From Diospyros lotus (Eukaryota > Streptophyta > Magnoliopsida > Ericales > Ebenaceae), in NCBI RefSeq assembly GCF_014633365.1, contig NC_068344.1, positions 8,571,669 to 8,635,668 on the forward strand: DNA of 64,000 nucleotides. Reading direction: 5' to 3'. The translations under genes were made by a program, and so were the position numbers. The notes under the pieces are model-generated. The model saw only the letters and a list, made by a program, of their open reading frames with translations. It was not told the origin of the DNA and ran no database searches. Positions 46,887 through 57,469 of this stretch are shown piece after piece. Position 1 is the first letter of the stretch, and the number at the start of each line of letters is the position of its first letter.

Positions 46887-48209
46887 GACTCTTGATCGTC
46901 CCGAGCAAGATTATCGACTCAAATATATCACCCCTCAAGTAGAAAATAGTTAATATTTCAAAATCACTTTACAAGTTGGATAGCCTTCCAAGTAGCCTCA
47001 GATTTTGGTATCATTCATGATTCACACAGAGTTTTCTAGTAATGCTACACAAATATTTTGGACTCATTCCATGTTTTGACGTGTGTGTGCGCGAATCCTG
47101 TCAGGTACAATATCATGCATAAGGTTGTTGGTATCCCGACCCTTCGATGGTCATGTACACTTTCTCGCTCGTAATATGCACTCCACCCCCAAACTTGGTC
47201 TTTTCATTCAGTCCCTAGGTGCTCTCAATCACTCTTTTCTTTCTTGTTCAAGTTTGGTTGGACTCAGCCAAAAATGGCGTTGTCTTGGTTTGTGAGGACT
47301 CTCTTTTATTTTGAATGATTCGGCATGCTAACATCCACTAGACAGTCAAACCCACCAGTTTTCTCAATCCCTAAGAGTTACAAACATCGGCACCATTATT
47401 GAGTTTTTTTTTTTTTTTTTTTTTTTGTGCAAGCCTTCACTCCATTAAGCTTTCTGAATGACCCTTGTAACGAGCTTTCAGCCGATGACTCCTAAGCCAG
47501 ATGACCACGGGGCACCAGGTTTTAAGATACCTCTACGGGCATAATCACTCAAGTCATTCAGGCTACGAAGAAAGGTATAAGATATATGCAGGCTCAAATT
47601 TAATTTGGTGCACGACATAGTGACATAGGGATGAGATCACTAGCCTATGGTCATTGCCTAGCTTCTCTTAGTATGCCTAACACATTCCACACAAATTTTA
47701 ACATGCACGGAGTCGACACATTCCTCAACATTTACCACCATGGCTCAATCTTCCCCAAACTCTTCTTTTCATATATATATATATATATATATTGATGATT
47801 GAATTGCTCACAAAGTGGGTTTAAGGGCGAAAGTCTATATGGAAACCTATGCATTTAACCTCCTGACACTTGTGCTCAAATAATCGTCTAACATGGATAG
47901 TGAATCACAAAACCGAAATGAGTAGCATCACTATCTTTACTCGTTTCATCAAAATGGTACCAAATAAGATTCATCATTGATGGCATGTCTACCCAACAAA
48001 ACAATTCTCTCTTTTTTATATATATATATATATATATATTTTATTTTTTTTTATAGACGACCAAGTAGATTAACATATAGTGCATGATTGGATCATCAAA
48101 ACCCTCCCCCCAAACTTAAAATGAGCCATTGTCCCAAGGGCTCGAAAGACAGTAAAAAGGAAGGAAGGTACCTGGGCAAAAGAGTTGGTGCATGGATTGC
48201 CAAAGTGAA
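46887..48209 (-). other. Element AM: 3' untranslated spacer
   Basis: About 1.3 kb without domains. It contains a long T run (47406-47426), (AT)n tracts near 47779 and 48018, and no recognisable ORF. Confidence 0.6.
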
Positions 48210-49454
48210 TCAATGGTCTTCGAGAGGTGGCGGCGGCTGTGACCGGAGTAGCTGGACTAACATGGATCTCATCTCCTCGTGCTGGGCATGAAGAACATCC
48301 AAGCCTGCTTGCAGCATGTGAAATTGTCGATCCTGTTCCACTCGATTTTCTTGGATCTGTGCTTGCATTGCCTCCAATGTGGGGCCAAAGTTGACCCCTC
48401 CAGGTTGGCGTCGGGGTGGTGGTCTCACGGCTGGTGGTGCTTCGGGTTCCATGTACTCCTCGGCGTCATCGTCCTCCTCAGCCTCTGCTGCTATGTCTCT
48501 CATGCGAGCTGCATGTCGGTGTTGGGCAATCTGAGTATGTGACTGCCGAATAGTGTATAAATTGATCGGTGCGGGCTTCATCTTGTCAAGCTCAGATGCA
48601 GATGTAGGGACTTTGGCTTGCTTGCATAATGCGGAGATCAGAGCGGTGAAGTAAATCCTTTTCTTATTGCCTTTGGTCAAGGCGAGGGCGACTATTTGTT
48701 GGAAGATACGCTCACCAAAATTCACCGCATATCCAGTAGTCAAGGCATAAAGAAGCTGCATCCGTGGAGGGTATATCTCTGTCATGTGTGAAGATGGAGA
48801 GATGTTAGAAGATAAGATGTAATGGAACATCTTCGCCTTAAGGTTAAGCTCACTATGGAGCACCACATTGTGGCTTGGCCACACCGGTGGGATGTCTTCA
48901 TTAAGGCAAAGGCGAGCCACTTGATTCCAATCTTCTATGTCCCCGAGATCTGCCCCGGATGGCACTTGATAGAAATTTTGAATGATGTCGGGACTGAATG
49001 GCACCCATACTCCGCGCACATAGGTATGGAAGGCATGAATTTCCTCATCGTCATCGTCATCGTCACCTCCAAGGATGTTGTCGTTGAAGTTGGCGATGAA
49101 TTCTCGAACCACAGAGGGATATATCTTGGGAGGCTTTGAATAAAACTTGAGCCACTGCTGGGCATGAATAATCTCAGAAACCCCAGTAACCGCAATGCTA
49201 GCCAAGTCAACTTCCCGCTCTCGGTGGAGAGGCCATGACTCTATCACTCGAGCTCGTTCCTCTACTTTGGCAGTGAGGTAGATTGGATAGGGTGGCGGAT
49301 CAACTCGCGGTCGCTTGGAAGTGTTTGAACTGGTTGCAACGGCTTTACCCTTATTTGCGGTTGGAGTGTAGCGGGTTTTTGGGTGCCATCTTTGCTTGGG
49401 CTCGGTCCTGAAAGCACAAAACCAATCATGAGAATGAATAAGAGAAAGAATCAA
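48210..49454 (-). CDS. Element AM: post-pol ORF (plant transposon protein type)
   Basis: A 414-codon open frame on the minus strand, the most complete 3' ORF here. In order: KGKAVATSSNTSKRPRVD, a nuclear-localisation-like basic stretch (residues ~35-53); a central domain of the 'putative plant transposon protein' type with QQWLKFYSKPPKIYPSVV and an Asp-rich loop; an acidic stretch EAEEDDDAEEY; a Pro/Arg-rich link; and a C-terminal heptad-like, Gln-rich coiled coil ending in a Pro-rich tail. No signal peptide or membrane helix. A natural ATG at 49389 lies one base out of frame with the main frame, separated by an A run (49376-49380), so this copy may have a 1-bp slip. A good intron (49893-49408) ends just upstream. 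Function unknown. Confidence 0.7.
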   Translation of the reverse strand: MILSLIHSHDWFCAFRTEPKQRWHPKTRYTPTANKGKAVATSSNTSKRPRVDPPPYPIYLTAKVEERARVIESWPLHREREVDLASIAVTGVSEIIHAQQWLKFYSKPPKIYPSVVREFIANFNDNILGGDDDDDDEEIHAFHTYVRGVWVPFSPDIIQNFYQVPSGADLGDIEDWNQVARLCLNEDIPPVWPSHNVVLHSELNLKAKMFHYILSSNISPSSHMTEIYPPRMQLLYALTTGYAVNFGERIFQQIVALALTKGNKKRIYFTALISALCKQAKVPTSASELDKMKPAPINLYTIRQSHTQIAQHRHAARMRDIAAEAEEDDDAEEYMEPEAPPAVRPPPRRQPGGVNFGPTLEAMQAQIQENRVEQDRQFHMLQAGLDVLHAQHEEMRSMLVQLLRSQPPPPLEDH

Positions 49455-49893
49455 ATAATTCTTGGCTTGTTCGTTTTTTTTGTTTTTCTTTTATTTGTTG
49501 ATTTATTGATTTTTTTTTTTTTGATTTATTTATTTTATAAGAATTAAATGTGTTGGAGAAGCCAAAGATGCCACAAGACCCCCCCCCCCCAAACTTAAGT
49601 TATTTCATTCCCTCAATTCCTAATGCAATGTGTGTGCAAATGTGTGGAGATGTGTGGTTGGGGCATTTGAGCGAACACTTGGTGGGCATGCTGAGAGGAC
49701 AAATAGAAAATAAGGCTTAGGATCCATGAAATTTTCCCAAATAAAAGCATAGAAACAAGCAATAATTCAACCCCAACATCACCAACCACAACTTCATTAC
49801 TCCCATTCACAAGCAACTCACCACCCATTTGCACAAAAAAGGAACAAATTGCATAAACACAAAAAAAAAAAATTCAAATAATTCCAAACATAC
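49408..49893 (-). other. Candidate intron in the leader of the AM 3' ORF
   Basis: On the minus strand the donor is CAAAG/GTATGT at 49893 and the acceptor TGGTTTTGTGCTTTCAG ends at 49408, giving 486 bp with an A/T-rich interior. Upstream is a CT-rich, ATG-free leader (about 50040-49894), and before that the palindrome cluster. The layout is that of a separate spliced transcript for the 3' ORF. Confidence 0.5.
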
Positions 49894-50084
49894 CTTTGAT
49901 ATTGAAGTGGGAGAGAGTAGAAAGGAGGGCCTTGAGGGAGAAGTGGGGAAGAATGGGGAGGAAGCAAGCTGAGAGTGTTAGGAGAGAGAGGGGTGAGGAA
50001 AGAGTGTAGAGGGAGAAGAAAAGGGAAGAGCAGGGGGGGAAATAAAATGGGGGTGGTCGGCCTATTAAGGCCGACCCGGACCGC

Positions 50085-50245
50085 GGTGCGGCCGCGGCAT
50101 GCATGTCGCGGCTCGCCCGCGAGCCACAACAAGGATGCTGTGGCGCGGGCTGGCCGCGGTATGCATACCGCGGCTCGCCCGCGAGCAGCAGAGAGGCTGC
50201 TACCTCGTGCTGCGGCTGCGGCATGCATGCCGCGGCCAAGGCGCG
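50085..50245 (-). promoter_or_regulatory. Internal palindrome cluster upstream of AM 3' ORF
   Basis: Three units spaced ~60-64 bp are centred on GCATGCATG(T/C)CGC or CGGTATGCATACCG cores. The middle one is a perfect 22-bp palindrome (50153-50174). The core is the same as in this element's LTRs, but the flanks are much more GC-rich (CGGCTCGCCCGCGAGC). It lies between the integrase end (50500) and the 3' ORF. Frames through this block are low-complexity and not genes. Confidence 0.75.
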
Positions 50246-50499
50246 AGCTGGCCCCCTCTTTTTGAATTTTTTTTTTTTTTTTTTTTTTTTTTGCTTTTAA
50301 TTTTCATTTATATAGCCTAGGCTCTAAGTGATAAACTCTCCTAACCAAGGCACTCTCTAACCTAGAACCTAACACTTTAAAACAAATGCAAAATAGAGAA
50401 AATAAAAGAAACAACAAATAAATAAAAATGAAAGGATATAAAATTGGGTTGCCTCCCAAAAGCGCTTGTTTAGAGTCATTAGCTTGACTGTGCTGCTGC

Positions 50500-51121
50500 T
50501 CATTCCGGATTGCTCAATTCGGTGGATGTCTTTTCCTTAGCAAATTCCTCCCCAAGATATGGCTTGAGTCGTTGTCCATTCACCTTAAAAGTACCCTTGG
50601 TGTCGTGAGTGACATCAACAGCGCCATGTGGATAAACTTTGGCAACAGTGAATGGCCCAGACCACCTTGAGCGCAACTTGCCTGGAAATAGCTTGAGACG
50701 TGAGTTGAATAATAACACTTTTTGCCCCACCTCAAATTTTTTTCGGTGTACATGCTGATCATGCCATTTCTTGGTCTTTTCTTTATATAACTTGGCATTC
50801 TCATAGGCTTCCAACCGAAACTCATCCATCTCATTTAACTGTAGCAACCATATCTCACCAACTTGCTTGAGATCAAAATTCAACTTTTTCATTGCCCAAT
50901 ATGCCCAGTGCTCTAGCTCAACAGGTAAGTGACATGCTTTCCCGAAAACAAGGCGATATGGAGACATACCAATTGGTGTTTTGAAGGCTGTTCTGTATGC
51001 CCATAATGCATCGTCCAACTTCTTAGCCCAATCTTTACGAGAAGTACTCACTGTAAGCTCAAGGATCTTCTTTATCTCTCTATTCAAAATTTTCACTTGG
51101 CCACTTGTTTGGGGGTGGTAT
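50500..51121 (-). pseudogene. Element AM: integrase, C-terminal part
   Basis: The frame, open to the stop at 50500, carries the end of the catalytic core including the Glu region ([11 protein letters not shown]), then [20 protein letters not shown], the [12 protein letters not shown] helix and a [13 protein letters not shown] beta-barrel. No chromodomain. The first part of the core is across the solo LTR, at 52608 and above. Insert plus duplication is 1491 bp, a multiple of three, so the phase is kept, but the solo LTR contains stops. Confidence 0.9.
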
Positions 51122-52607
51122 TGTTGGAAATGTATGCCCTAAAGACACGTTTTGTTTAATTTATGGTAATGATGTTTCTTTTATTCAGTTTATGGCACAT
51201 ATATTATTTGCATTTAATTGTTGGAAAGGTGTCCATGCTATTAAGTAAGTGATTCATGTGATGGGTCGTTCTTCACAGTTAGGCATGAATCATGGGTACT
51301 TAATAAGCAAGAAAATATAACTCTTGATCTTTTGATAGAACTGGGCATTCTATCATGATAAGATCATTGTGCAATAGATCCTAATGGAGGATGGCTTGCC
51401 TTAGCCAGTAAACAGTCCGTTTACTCTAATTGTACAAGCGCATTTGGAATGCGTAGAGTGGACCTGTGATAGAAGCTAATGACAAAGTACTAATTATCAT
51501 GGAGCTAGTCTATCACTGCTACTACGTGGACGAGTACTCTAATACTTGAGTATTAGTTGGTGGTCTAGTGAACCTAGAGCTATATTCTTAGATTCATTGC
51601 AGGTGAGGTCTATCAAAGATCAATATCCTTTTGAGTTGGGAGTATGGTTTCTAATTAGCTAAGACAGACTAATACAAGATAGTTTCTGTGATTCACCCCC
51701 TTGTGATTGTCCAAGAATAATCGAATAATCCAGGGCCCTGGGAACGTGACTTATGAGTGTGTGCTTCTGGGTAGCTCCCAATGATAAGCAAGTACATTCG
51801 AGTAGTCACGGATTATTGGACTAGTGATCTAAGGATGGTAGAAGTCATTTAGAAAGGTGTTAGTACATTATTCCTTTCTAAATGATGGGTGTTACGCAGA
51901 GGGGTATTTTCGTCATTACACTAGTAGGTCAAAGACATGGCATATGCAAAATTATTCGTGGGGTCAGTGTTACCATATGGTGATAGTTGGAACACTTAGA
52001 ATGACAAAATATAGCTACTAGGTAGCAGGGATATTTTGGTCATTTTAGCAGCCGTGAATAATTTGTCTTTTGGTCCCCGGGGTAGCTCGATGTAACTCAT
52101 GTATTTTTTAATACATTTGGCTTGTTGGATGAATTACATTAAGAGAGAATTATTTTATTTAGAATGGTCCATTGGGCTAAAATAAAATAATAGTTCATTA
52201 GGGTCTTAATTAATTAATTGGGCTAACCCAATTAGAAAATTAATTAAAAGATCTTGGCCCATTAGGGTTTGGCCCACTAGGGTTTTAACCCTAGGGTTCT
52301 CCCTATATATATCTCTCTTTAGTTGTTTTTTCATCGAAGTCGTTTTTCATTCTTCTTCACCGAAGAGAGGCCACGAGTTCGAGTCATACTCCGGAAGATC
52401 GAAAGGGGGCGTTTGAGTTCTGATGCGACGGAGCCGAAGGCTAGCAGGACAGCCGTCGTCTCCTCCACACGAAGAAGCTCCCATCGCTCCATTCCGTCCG
52501 GTAATCCGCCGTAAAAGTAAGTCTCCTAGACTCTAACCAATACGAGGATCGTTTTTATTTTAAAACGCTTCCGTTGCATGCTTTTGATCCTCGTTCATGA
52601 TCCTTCA
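51122..52607 (-). mobile_element. Solo LTR (1486 bp) inside AM integrase
   Basis: It runs TGTTGGAAATGTATGCCC to GATCCTTCA with a perfect GGTAT duplication (51117-51121, 52608-52612). No primer site, polypurine tract or protein. A CCCTATATATATCTC promoter-like sequence (about 52301) lies near the right end, so its own orientation is probably plus, although I list it within the minus-strand host. TGTTGGAAATGT... starts are common in plant copia LTRs; the superfamily is not proven. It has the same general layout (TAGGGTTT region, TATA, GTTTTTC) as the solo LTR at 37521. Confidence 0.85.
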
Positions 52608-53970
52608 GGTATGGCGTAGCAACTTTATGCCTTACCCCGTACTTTGCCAAAAGAGCTTCAAAATGCCGGTTACAAAAATGCTTCCCGCCATCACTGATAA
52701 TGGCCCTAGGAGTTCCAAAACGAGTGAAGATGTTCGTTTTCAGAAAACTTACCACTGCTCGGCCATCGTTAGTTGGTAGTGCTACTGCTTCGACCCACCT
52801 AGAGACATAATCCACTGCCACTAGGATGTATAAATTGGAGAATGAGGATGGAAACGGCCCCATAAAGTCAATGCCCCAAACATCAAATAATTCAACCTCA
52901 AGAATGCCATGTAAGGGCATCTCGTGCTTCCTGGAGATGTTCCCCATTCTTTGGCATTTATCACATTTTTTTACCAAGGTATAAGCATCCTTAAATAGAG
53001 TTGGCCAATAAAACCCAGATTGGAGTACCTTAGCTGCTGTTTTTGTTGCTCCGAAATGTCCACCATAGGGGGAGGCATGGCATTGCTCTAAGATCATCTC
53101 CATCTCATCTTCTGGAACACACCTCTGGATTACTTGATCTGCTCCTCTCCGATAAAGGATGGGATCCTCCCAAAAATAGAATTTGAGCTCCGAAAAGAAT
53201 TTTTTTCTTTGATGGTAATCATAATCAAGAGGTACGATGTTACTTGCAAGGTAATTGACATAGTCGGCATACCATGGTACCTCTGTTTCGTTGCTTGCTC
53301 GTTCCACTCTTAGAAGCTGCTCATCTGGAAATTTTTCATTAATATCCCCTGTTTCAGATTGATTTTGTTGCTCCAATCTTGAGAGGTGGTCGGCTACCAT
53401 ATTCTCACATCCTCTCTTATCTCGAATTTCCAAATCAAACTCTTGGAGAAGTAGGACCCAGCGGATTAACCTTGGTTTTGCCTCTTTTTTTGAAAATAAA
53501 TATTTCAATGCGGCATGATCCGTATAGACAATCACCTTTGAACCAATGAGATATGATCGAAATTTTTCAAAAGCAAAGACCACTGCTAGGAGCTCTTTTT
53601 CTGTTGTGGCGTAGTTCATTTGGGCATCATTGAGAGTCCGACTAGCATAGTAAATCACATGTAAGACTTTGTCCCTTCGTTGTCCCAAAACGGTCCCAAC
53701 TGCATAGTCACTAGCATCACACATTAATTCGAACGGCATGTTCCAATCTGGTGCCACAATAATAGGTGCGGAAATTAACTTTTCCTTTAGAGTGGTGAAT
53801 GATTTTAGGCACTCCTCAGAAAATTCAAATTTTACGTCTTTCTCCAACAAGTTGCATAAAGGCTTTGTAATCTTGGAGAAATCCTTAATGAATCTTCTAT
53901 AAAAACCGGCATGTCCCAAAAAACTGCGGATACCCTTGACGGATGTGGGCGGAGGTAGCTTCTCAATCAC
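52608..53970 (-). pseudogene. Element AM: RNase H and integrase, N-terminal part
   Basis: From 53970 downwards the frame holds the end of RT ([19 protein letters not shown]), RNase H (DASDYAVG near residue 69; YTDHAAL), the [10 protein letters not shown] junction and the integrase zinc region ([10 protein letters not shown] and CDKCQRM). The first catalytic Asp is in WGIDFMGPF and the second in [11 protein letters not shown]. It is cut at 52608 by the solo LTR. A stop (TGA) separates it from the RT frame above at about 54013. Confidence 0.95.
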
Positions 53971-54012
53971 TTGAATTTTTGCCTTGTCAACTTCAATACC
54001 CCTAACTGAAAT

Positions 54013-55212
54013 TCAATGTCCCAATACAATTCCCTCTTGGACCATGAAGTGACATTTCTCCCAATTGAGCACCAAGTTTGTTTCTTCACAACGCTTCAAA
54101 ACAAGTGTCAAGTTCTTTAAGCATTTGTCATATGAAGAACCAAAGACCGAAAAATCATCCATGAACACTTCAATAAATCTTTCTACCATATCGGAGAAGA
54201 TTGACATCATACATCGCTGAAAAGTGGCAGGGGCATTGCACAAACCAAACGGCATCCGTCGGTAGGCGAATGTACCATATGGACAAGTGAACGTTGTCTT
54301 CTCTTGGTCTTCTGGAGCTATTGAAATTTGATTGTATCCCGAATAGCCATCAAGGAAACAATAGTGGGAATGACCTGCTAAGCGCTCCAACATTTGATCA
54401 ATGAATGGTAGAGGAAAATGATCCTTTCGCGTTGCATCATTCAACTTACGATAGTCGATGCAAACCCGCCATCCGGTAATAGGTCGAACTGGAATGAGCT
54501 CATTATTTTCGTTCTTTTCCACTGTAATACCTCCCTTCTTAGGCACCACTTGAACCGGGCTAACCCAAGCACTATCTGAGATAGAATAGATAATTCCAGC
54601 ATCTAGTAACTTCAGTACTTCAGCCCTCACCACTTCTTGCAGATGAGGATTTAGTCGTCGTTGATGTTGCACTACCGGCTTGTAAGTGTCTTCCATTAAT
54701 ATCTTGTGCATGCAAAGAGATGGGCTAATACCTTTTATATCAGCTATAGTCCATCCAAGAGCTGACTTATGTTCCCGAAGCACTCGGAGTAACTTTTCCT
54801 CTTCTTCTTGGTTAATGGATTTAGCAATGATAACTGGAAGAGTAGAGGACTCACCCAAATAGGCATACCGAAGATGGGATGGCAGCTGCTTTAGCTCCAA
54901 TTTCGGAGCTTGTTGAATGGAAGGTAAAGGTCGTGGAGGTCCCGTGCCCAATGCCTTGTAATGCTTTCCCTTTTGAATAAGTTCAGATCCTTGCAAATAT
55001 TTGACACATTCTTCAATCGTAGTCGAGTCGGTATCTTCAACTTGTGAGTGCATCAGACATGCTTCCCAAGGATCTGATGGTTGATTCAAAGCGAATGTGT
55101 TTTCTATCTCTTTGTCCAAAATATCAATTCGAAAACAAGAATCTGAAGCAGTAGGAAATTTTAGTGCTTCAAACACATTAAAAGTGATTTGCTCATCATT
55201 CAGCCTTAACAT
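54013..55212 (-). pseudogene. Element AM: reverse transcriptase
   Basis: A 399-codon open frame in the same phase as protease and RNase H. It shows the linker ending in RRLNPHLQEVVRAEVLKLLD, then [29 protein letters not shown] and the catalytic FMDDFSVFG near residue 350. It stops at a TGA after GIVLGH, where Athila relatives are expected to have an Arg codon; a C-to-T change at a CpG would explain it. It also stops before its start at 55216 (TAA), so pol is split by point mutations only. Confidence 0.95.
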
Positions 55213-55215
55213 GAG

Positions 55216-55947
55216 TTATCCTTTTTGCACATCAATAAGAGCTCGTCCAGTAGCTAGAAAAGGTCGCCCCAAAATAAGGGGAATATCCCTATCTTCAGCC
55301 ATATCCAAAATAATGAAATCTGCTGGAAATATAAACTTGTCCACTTTTACCAAGATATCTTCGACAATTCCACGTGGATGTTTCACGGACCGATCCGCTA
55401 GCTGCAATGACACCCTTGTAGGTTTTGCTTCACCTAAACCAAGCTTTTGAAAGATAGAGAATGGCATCAAATTAATGCTAGCACCCAAATCACATAAGGA
55501 CCGTTCAAAATATAAGCTGCCAATGGTGCAAGGGATGGTGAAACTTCCTGGATCTTTCAACTTTGGTGGTAATTTATTCTGTAAAATGGCACTACATTCC
55601 TCTGTTAGCATCACGGTTTCATGCTCCTCAAGCTTCCTCTTGTTCAATAGAATCTCCTTCATAAATTTTGCATAGTTGGGCATTTGAGATAGAGCTTCAG
55701 CAAATGGGATATTGATATGTAGCTTTTTGAACACCTCCAAAAATTTCTCAAATTGTTTATCCAACTTGTGCTTGCGCAATCTTTGAGGAAATGGAATTGG
55801 TGGAACATAAGGCTTGATTGGTGATGAAACCACTTTTTCTTGTTCAGCTATATCTTCGGGCTCTTTATTCTCAGTTGCTATCTCCTTTTCGGCATCAGTT
55901 TTCTTTTCCATACTTGGTCTTTTAACATGGATTTCCGGGAGTTGCAC
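55216..55947 (-). pseudogene. Element AM: protease region
   Basis: 243 codons. The front half is linker (PIPFPQRLRKHKLDKQF). The protease core has CDLGASINLMPFSIF (DLGAS in the active-site position, as in AP) and a [11 protein letters not shown] flap/terminal motif. It continues in phase from gag (a TAA near 56105) and into reverse transcriptase. It would cut the gag-pol polyprotein. Confidence 0.9.
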
Positions 55948-56103
55948 TCCACTCCTTGTGGTGATTGCATTTGCTTGCTCCTTAGGATTAACTTTAGTGT
56001 TGCTTGGCCATGTGCCCTGTTGCCTCTCAGTAAGAATTTTAGCTAATTGCCCAATTTGAGTCTCTATATTTTTTATGGCTGCATCGGTCCGCTCACTTCG
56101 TTC

Positions 56104-57331
56104 TTAAAGTTTTGAAATTGCTGCTTCCCATCCTCCTTTTTCCTCATGTGGTCTTCCTTGCTTTGGTGGATTTTGAATTCCCTGATTGTTGCCATATGAA
56201 AAATTTGGATGGTTTCTCCAGCCGGGATTGTATGTTGGAGAATATGGATTATTTTGTGGACACTGGAAACTTTGTTGACGTGGGAAATTTTGCGCATATG
56301 CAGCCTGCTCTGTGAGTGAATGATCCCTAACGGTCAATGGGCATTCGGATGACAGATGGTTTGCCCCACAACTTACACAAACTGGAAGAGATCCTTGCAC
56401 CATGTTAACTGATGGAGAGTATTTTAAGTTTTCCATCTGTTTTGAAATAGCATCAATCTTGGCCAACATCAATGTATTCATATCCACTTCGTGTACTCTA
56501 GCTGCTCTCCTATTTGAACTCCTATCCGGCCACATTACAAATTGCTCACTCATTGTTTCAAAAAGATCATGTAACTCTCCAGCCGATTTGTTTATAATAG
56601 AACCACCTGCTGTAGAATCTACCCGCCGAACGGCTGTAAGGAGTTAACCCGGCATAGAAATAGTGATTTTGAGCTGGTAAAGAAAACCCATGATTTGAAC
56701 ACTTCCTTAGAAATTCTTTGTACCGTTCCCATGCCTCATGAAAGTTCTCAATTTCAGCTTGCTGGAAAGTCGAAATTTCATGCTTTAATTTGCTGATCTT
56801 GGCTGGTGGAAAATATTTAAGTGTGAACTTGTGAACCAAATCAGCCCATGTAGTGATGCTACCAGGTGATAGCGAATCCAACCACTCCCGAGCTTTGTCT
56901 TTCAAAGTATGAGGAAAAAGTCGCATCCTCATTGCTTCTTCGTTGATCCCTTGATACTTAAAGTTGCCACAATACTCTAGAAACCGAGAGAGATGGTAGT
57001 GTGGATTTTCATCAATTCTCCCATAGAATGGAATGTTGTTGGAGAACAAATTTATCACATCCGGTCTCAACTGAATGTTATCGTGCCCATATGGAGGATA
57101 AACTATGCTTGACCGGTTCTCAACGACTGGAGGCATCATGAAATCTCCCATCAAGATATCTCTCTCATTGATCTCAACAGTACGCTCCACTTGAACAAGC
57201 TGATTTTCGTTGTCGTCCATTGTGCTTTGTTGTTGTTCCCTTTTTGCTCTTTGTTCACGACGTCTTTGATGAAAGGTTTGTTTAATCTCCGGATCAAACT
57301 CAACAAGATTAAGACGTTTTGAACGCTGCAT
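56104..57331 (-). pseudogene. Element AM: gag (one frameshift)
   Basis: The ATG at 57331 opens the capsid part (residues 1-~245), with YGRIDENPHYHLSRFLEYC, LFPHTLKDKAREWLDSL and KYFPPAKISKLKHEI. A frameshift near 56640 changes phase. The remainder (56553-56104) holds a compact zinc knuckle CVSCGANHLSSEC (CX2CX3HX4C), a form seen in Athila gag, and an Asn/Pro-rich tail. A single indel would account for the break. The phase after the break is the pol phase. Confidence 0.9.
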
Positions 57332-57446
57332 GCACTATTTTCAATCCTAACACAGCAAAAATTGAAATAATTCAGCGTCAAGAATAAGTAAAGCAACACA
57401 AGTATTAAAGTTAATCTTAATTAAAGTAGTAATCAAAATAACCAAT

Positions 57447-57463
57447 CCCCGGCAACGGCGCCA
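57447..57463 (-). other. Element AM: primer binding site (tRNA-Asp)
   Basis: CCCCGGCAACGGCGCCA on the plus strand is the exact 3' end of plant tRNA-Asp. On the element strand it is the complementary primer site, six bases from the LTR. It is not a tRNA gene: no cloverleaf surrounds it. Confidence 0.95.
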
Positions 57464-57469
57464 AAAACT

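Noticed and set aside
49818..50320. Several frames around the GC-rich AM spacer
   Set aside because: They are low-complexity translations of the palindrome units and the CT-rich leader, in both strands.
57447..57463. tRNA-Asp 3' end, possible tRNA gene
   Set aside because: Only the 3' terminal 17 bases match, including the post-transcriptional CCA, six bases from an LTR. It is a primer binding site.
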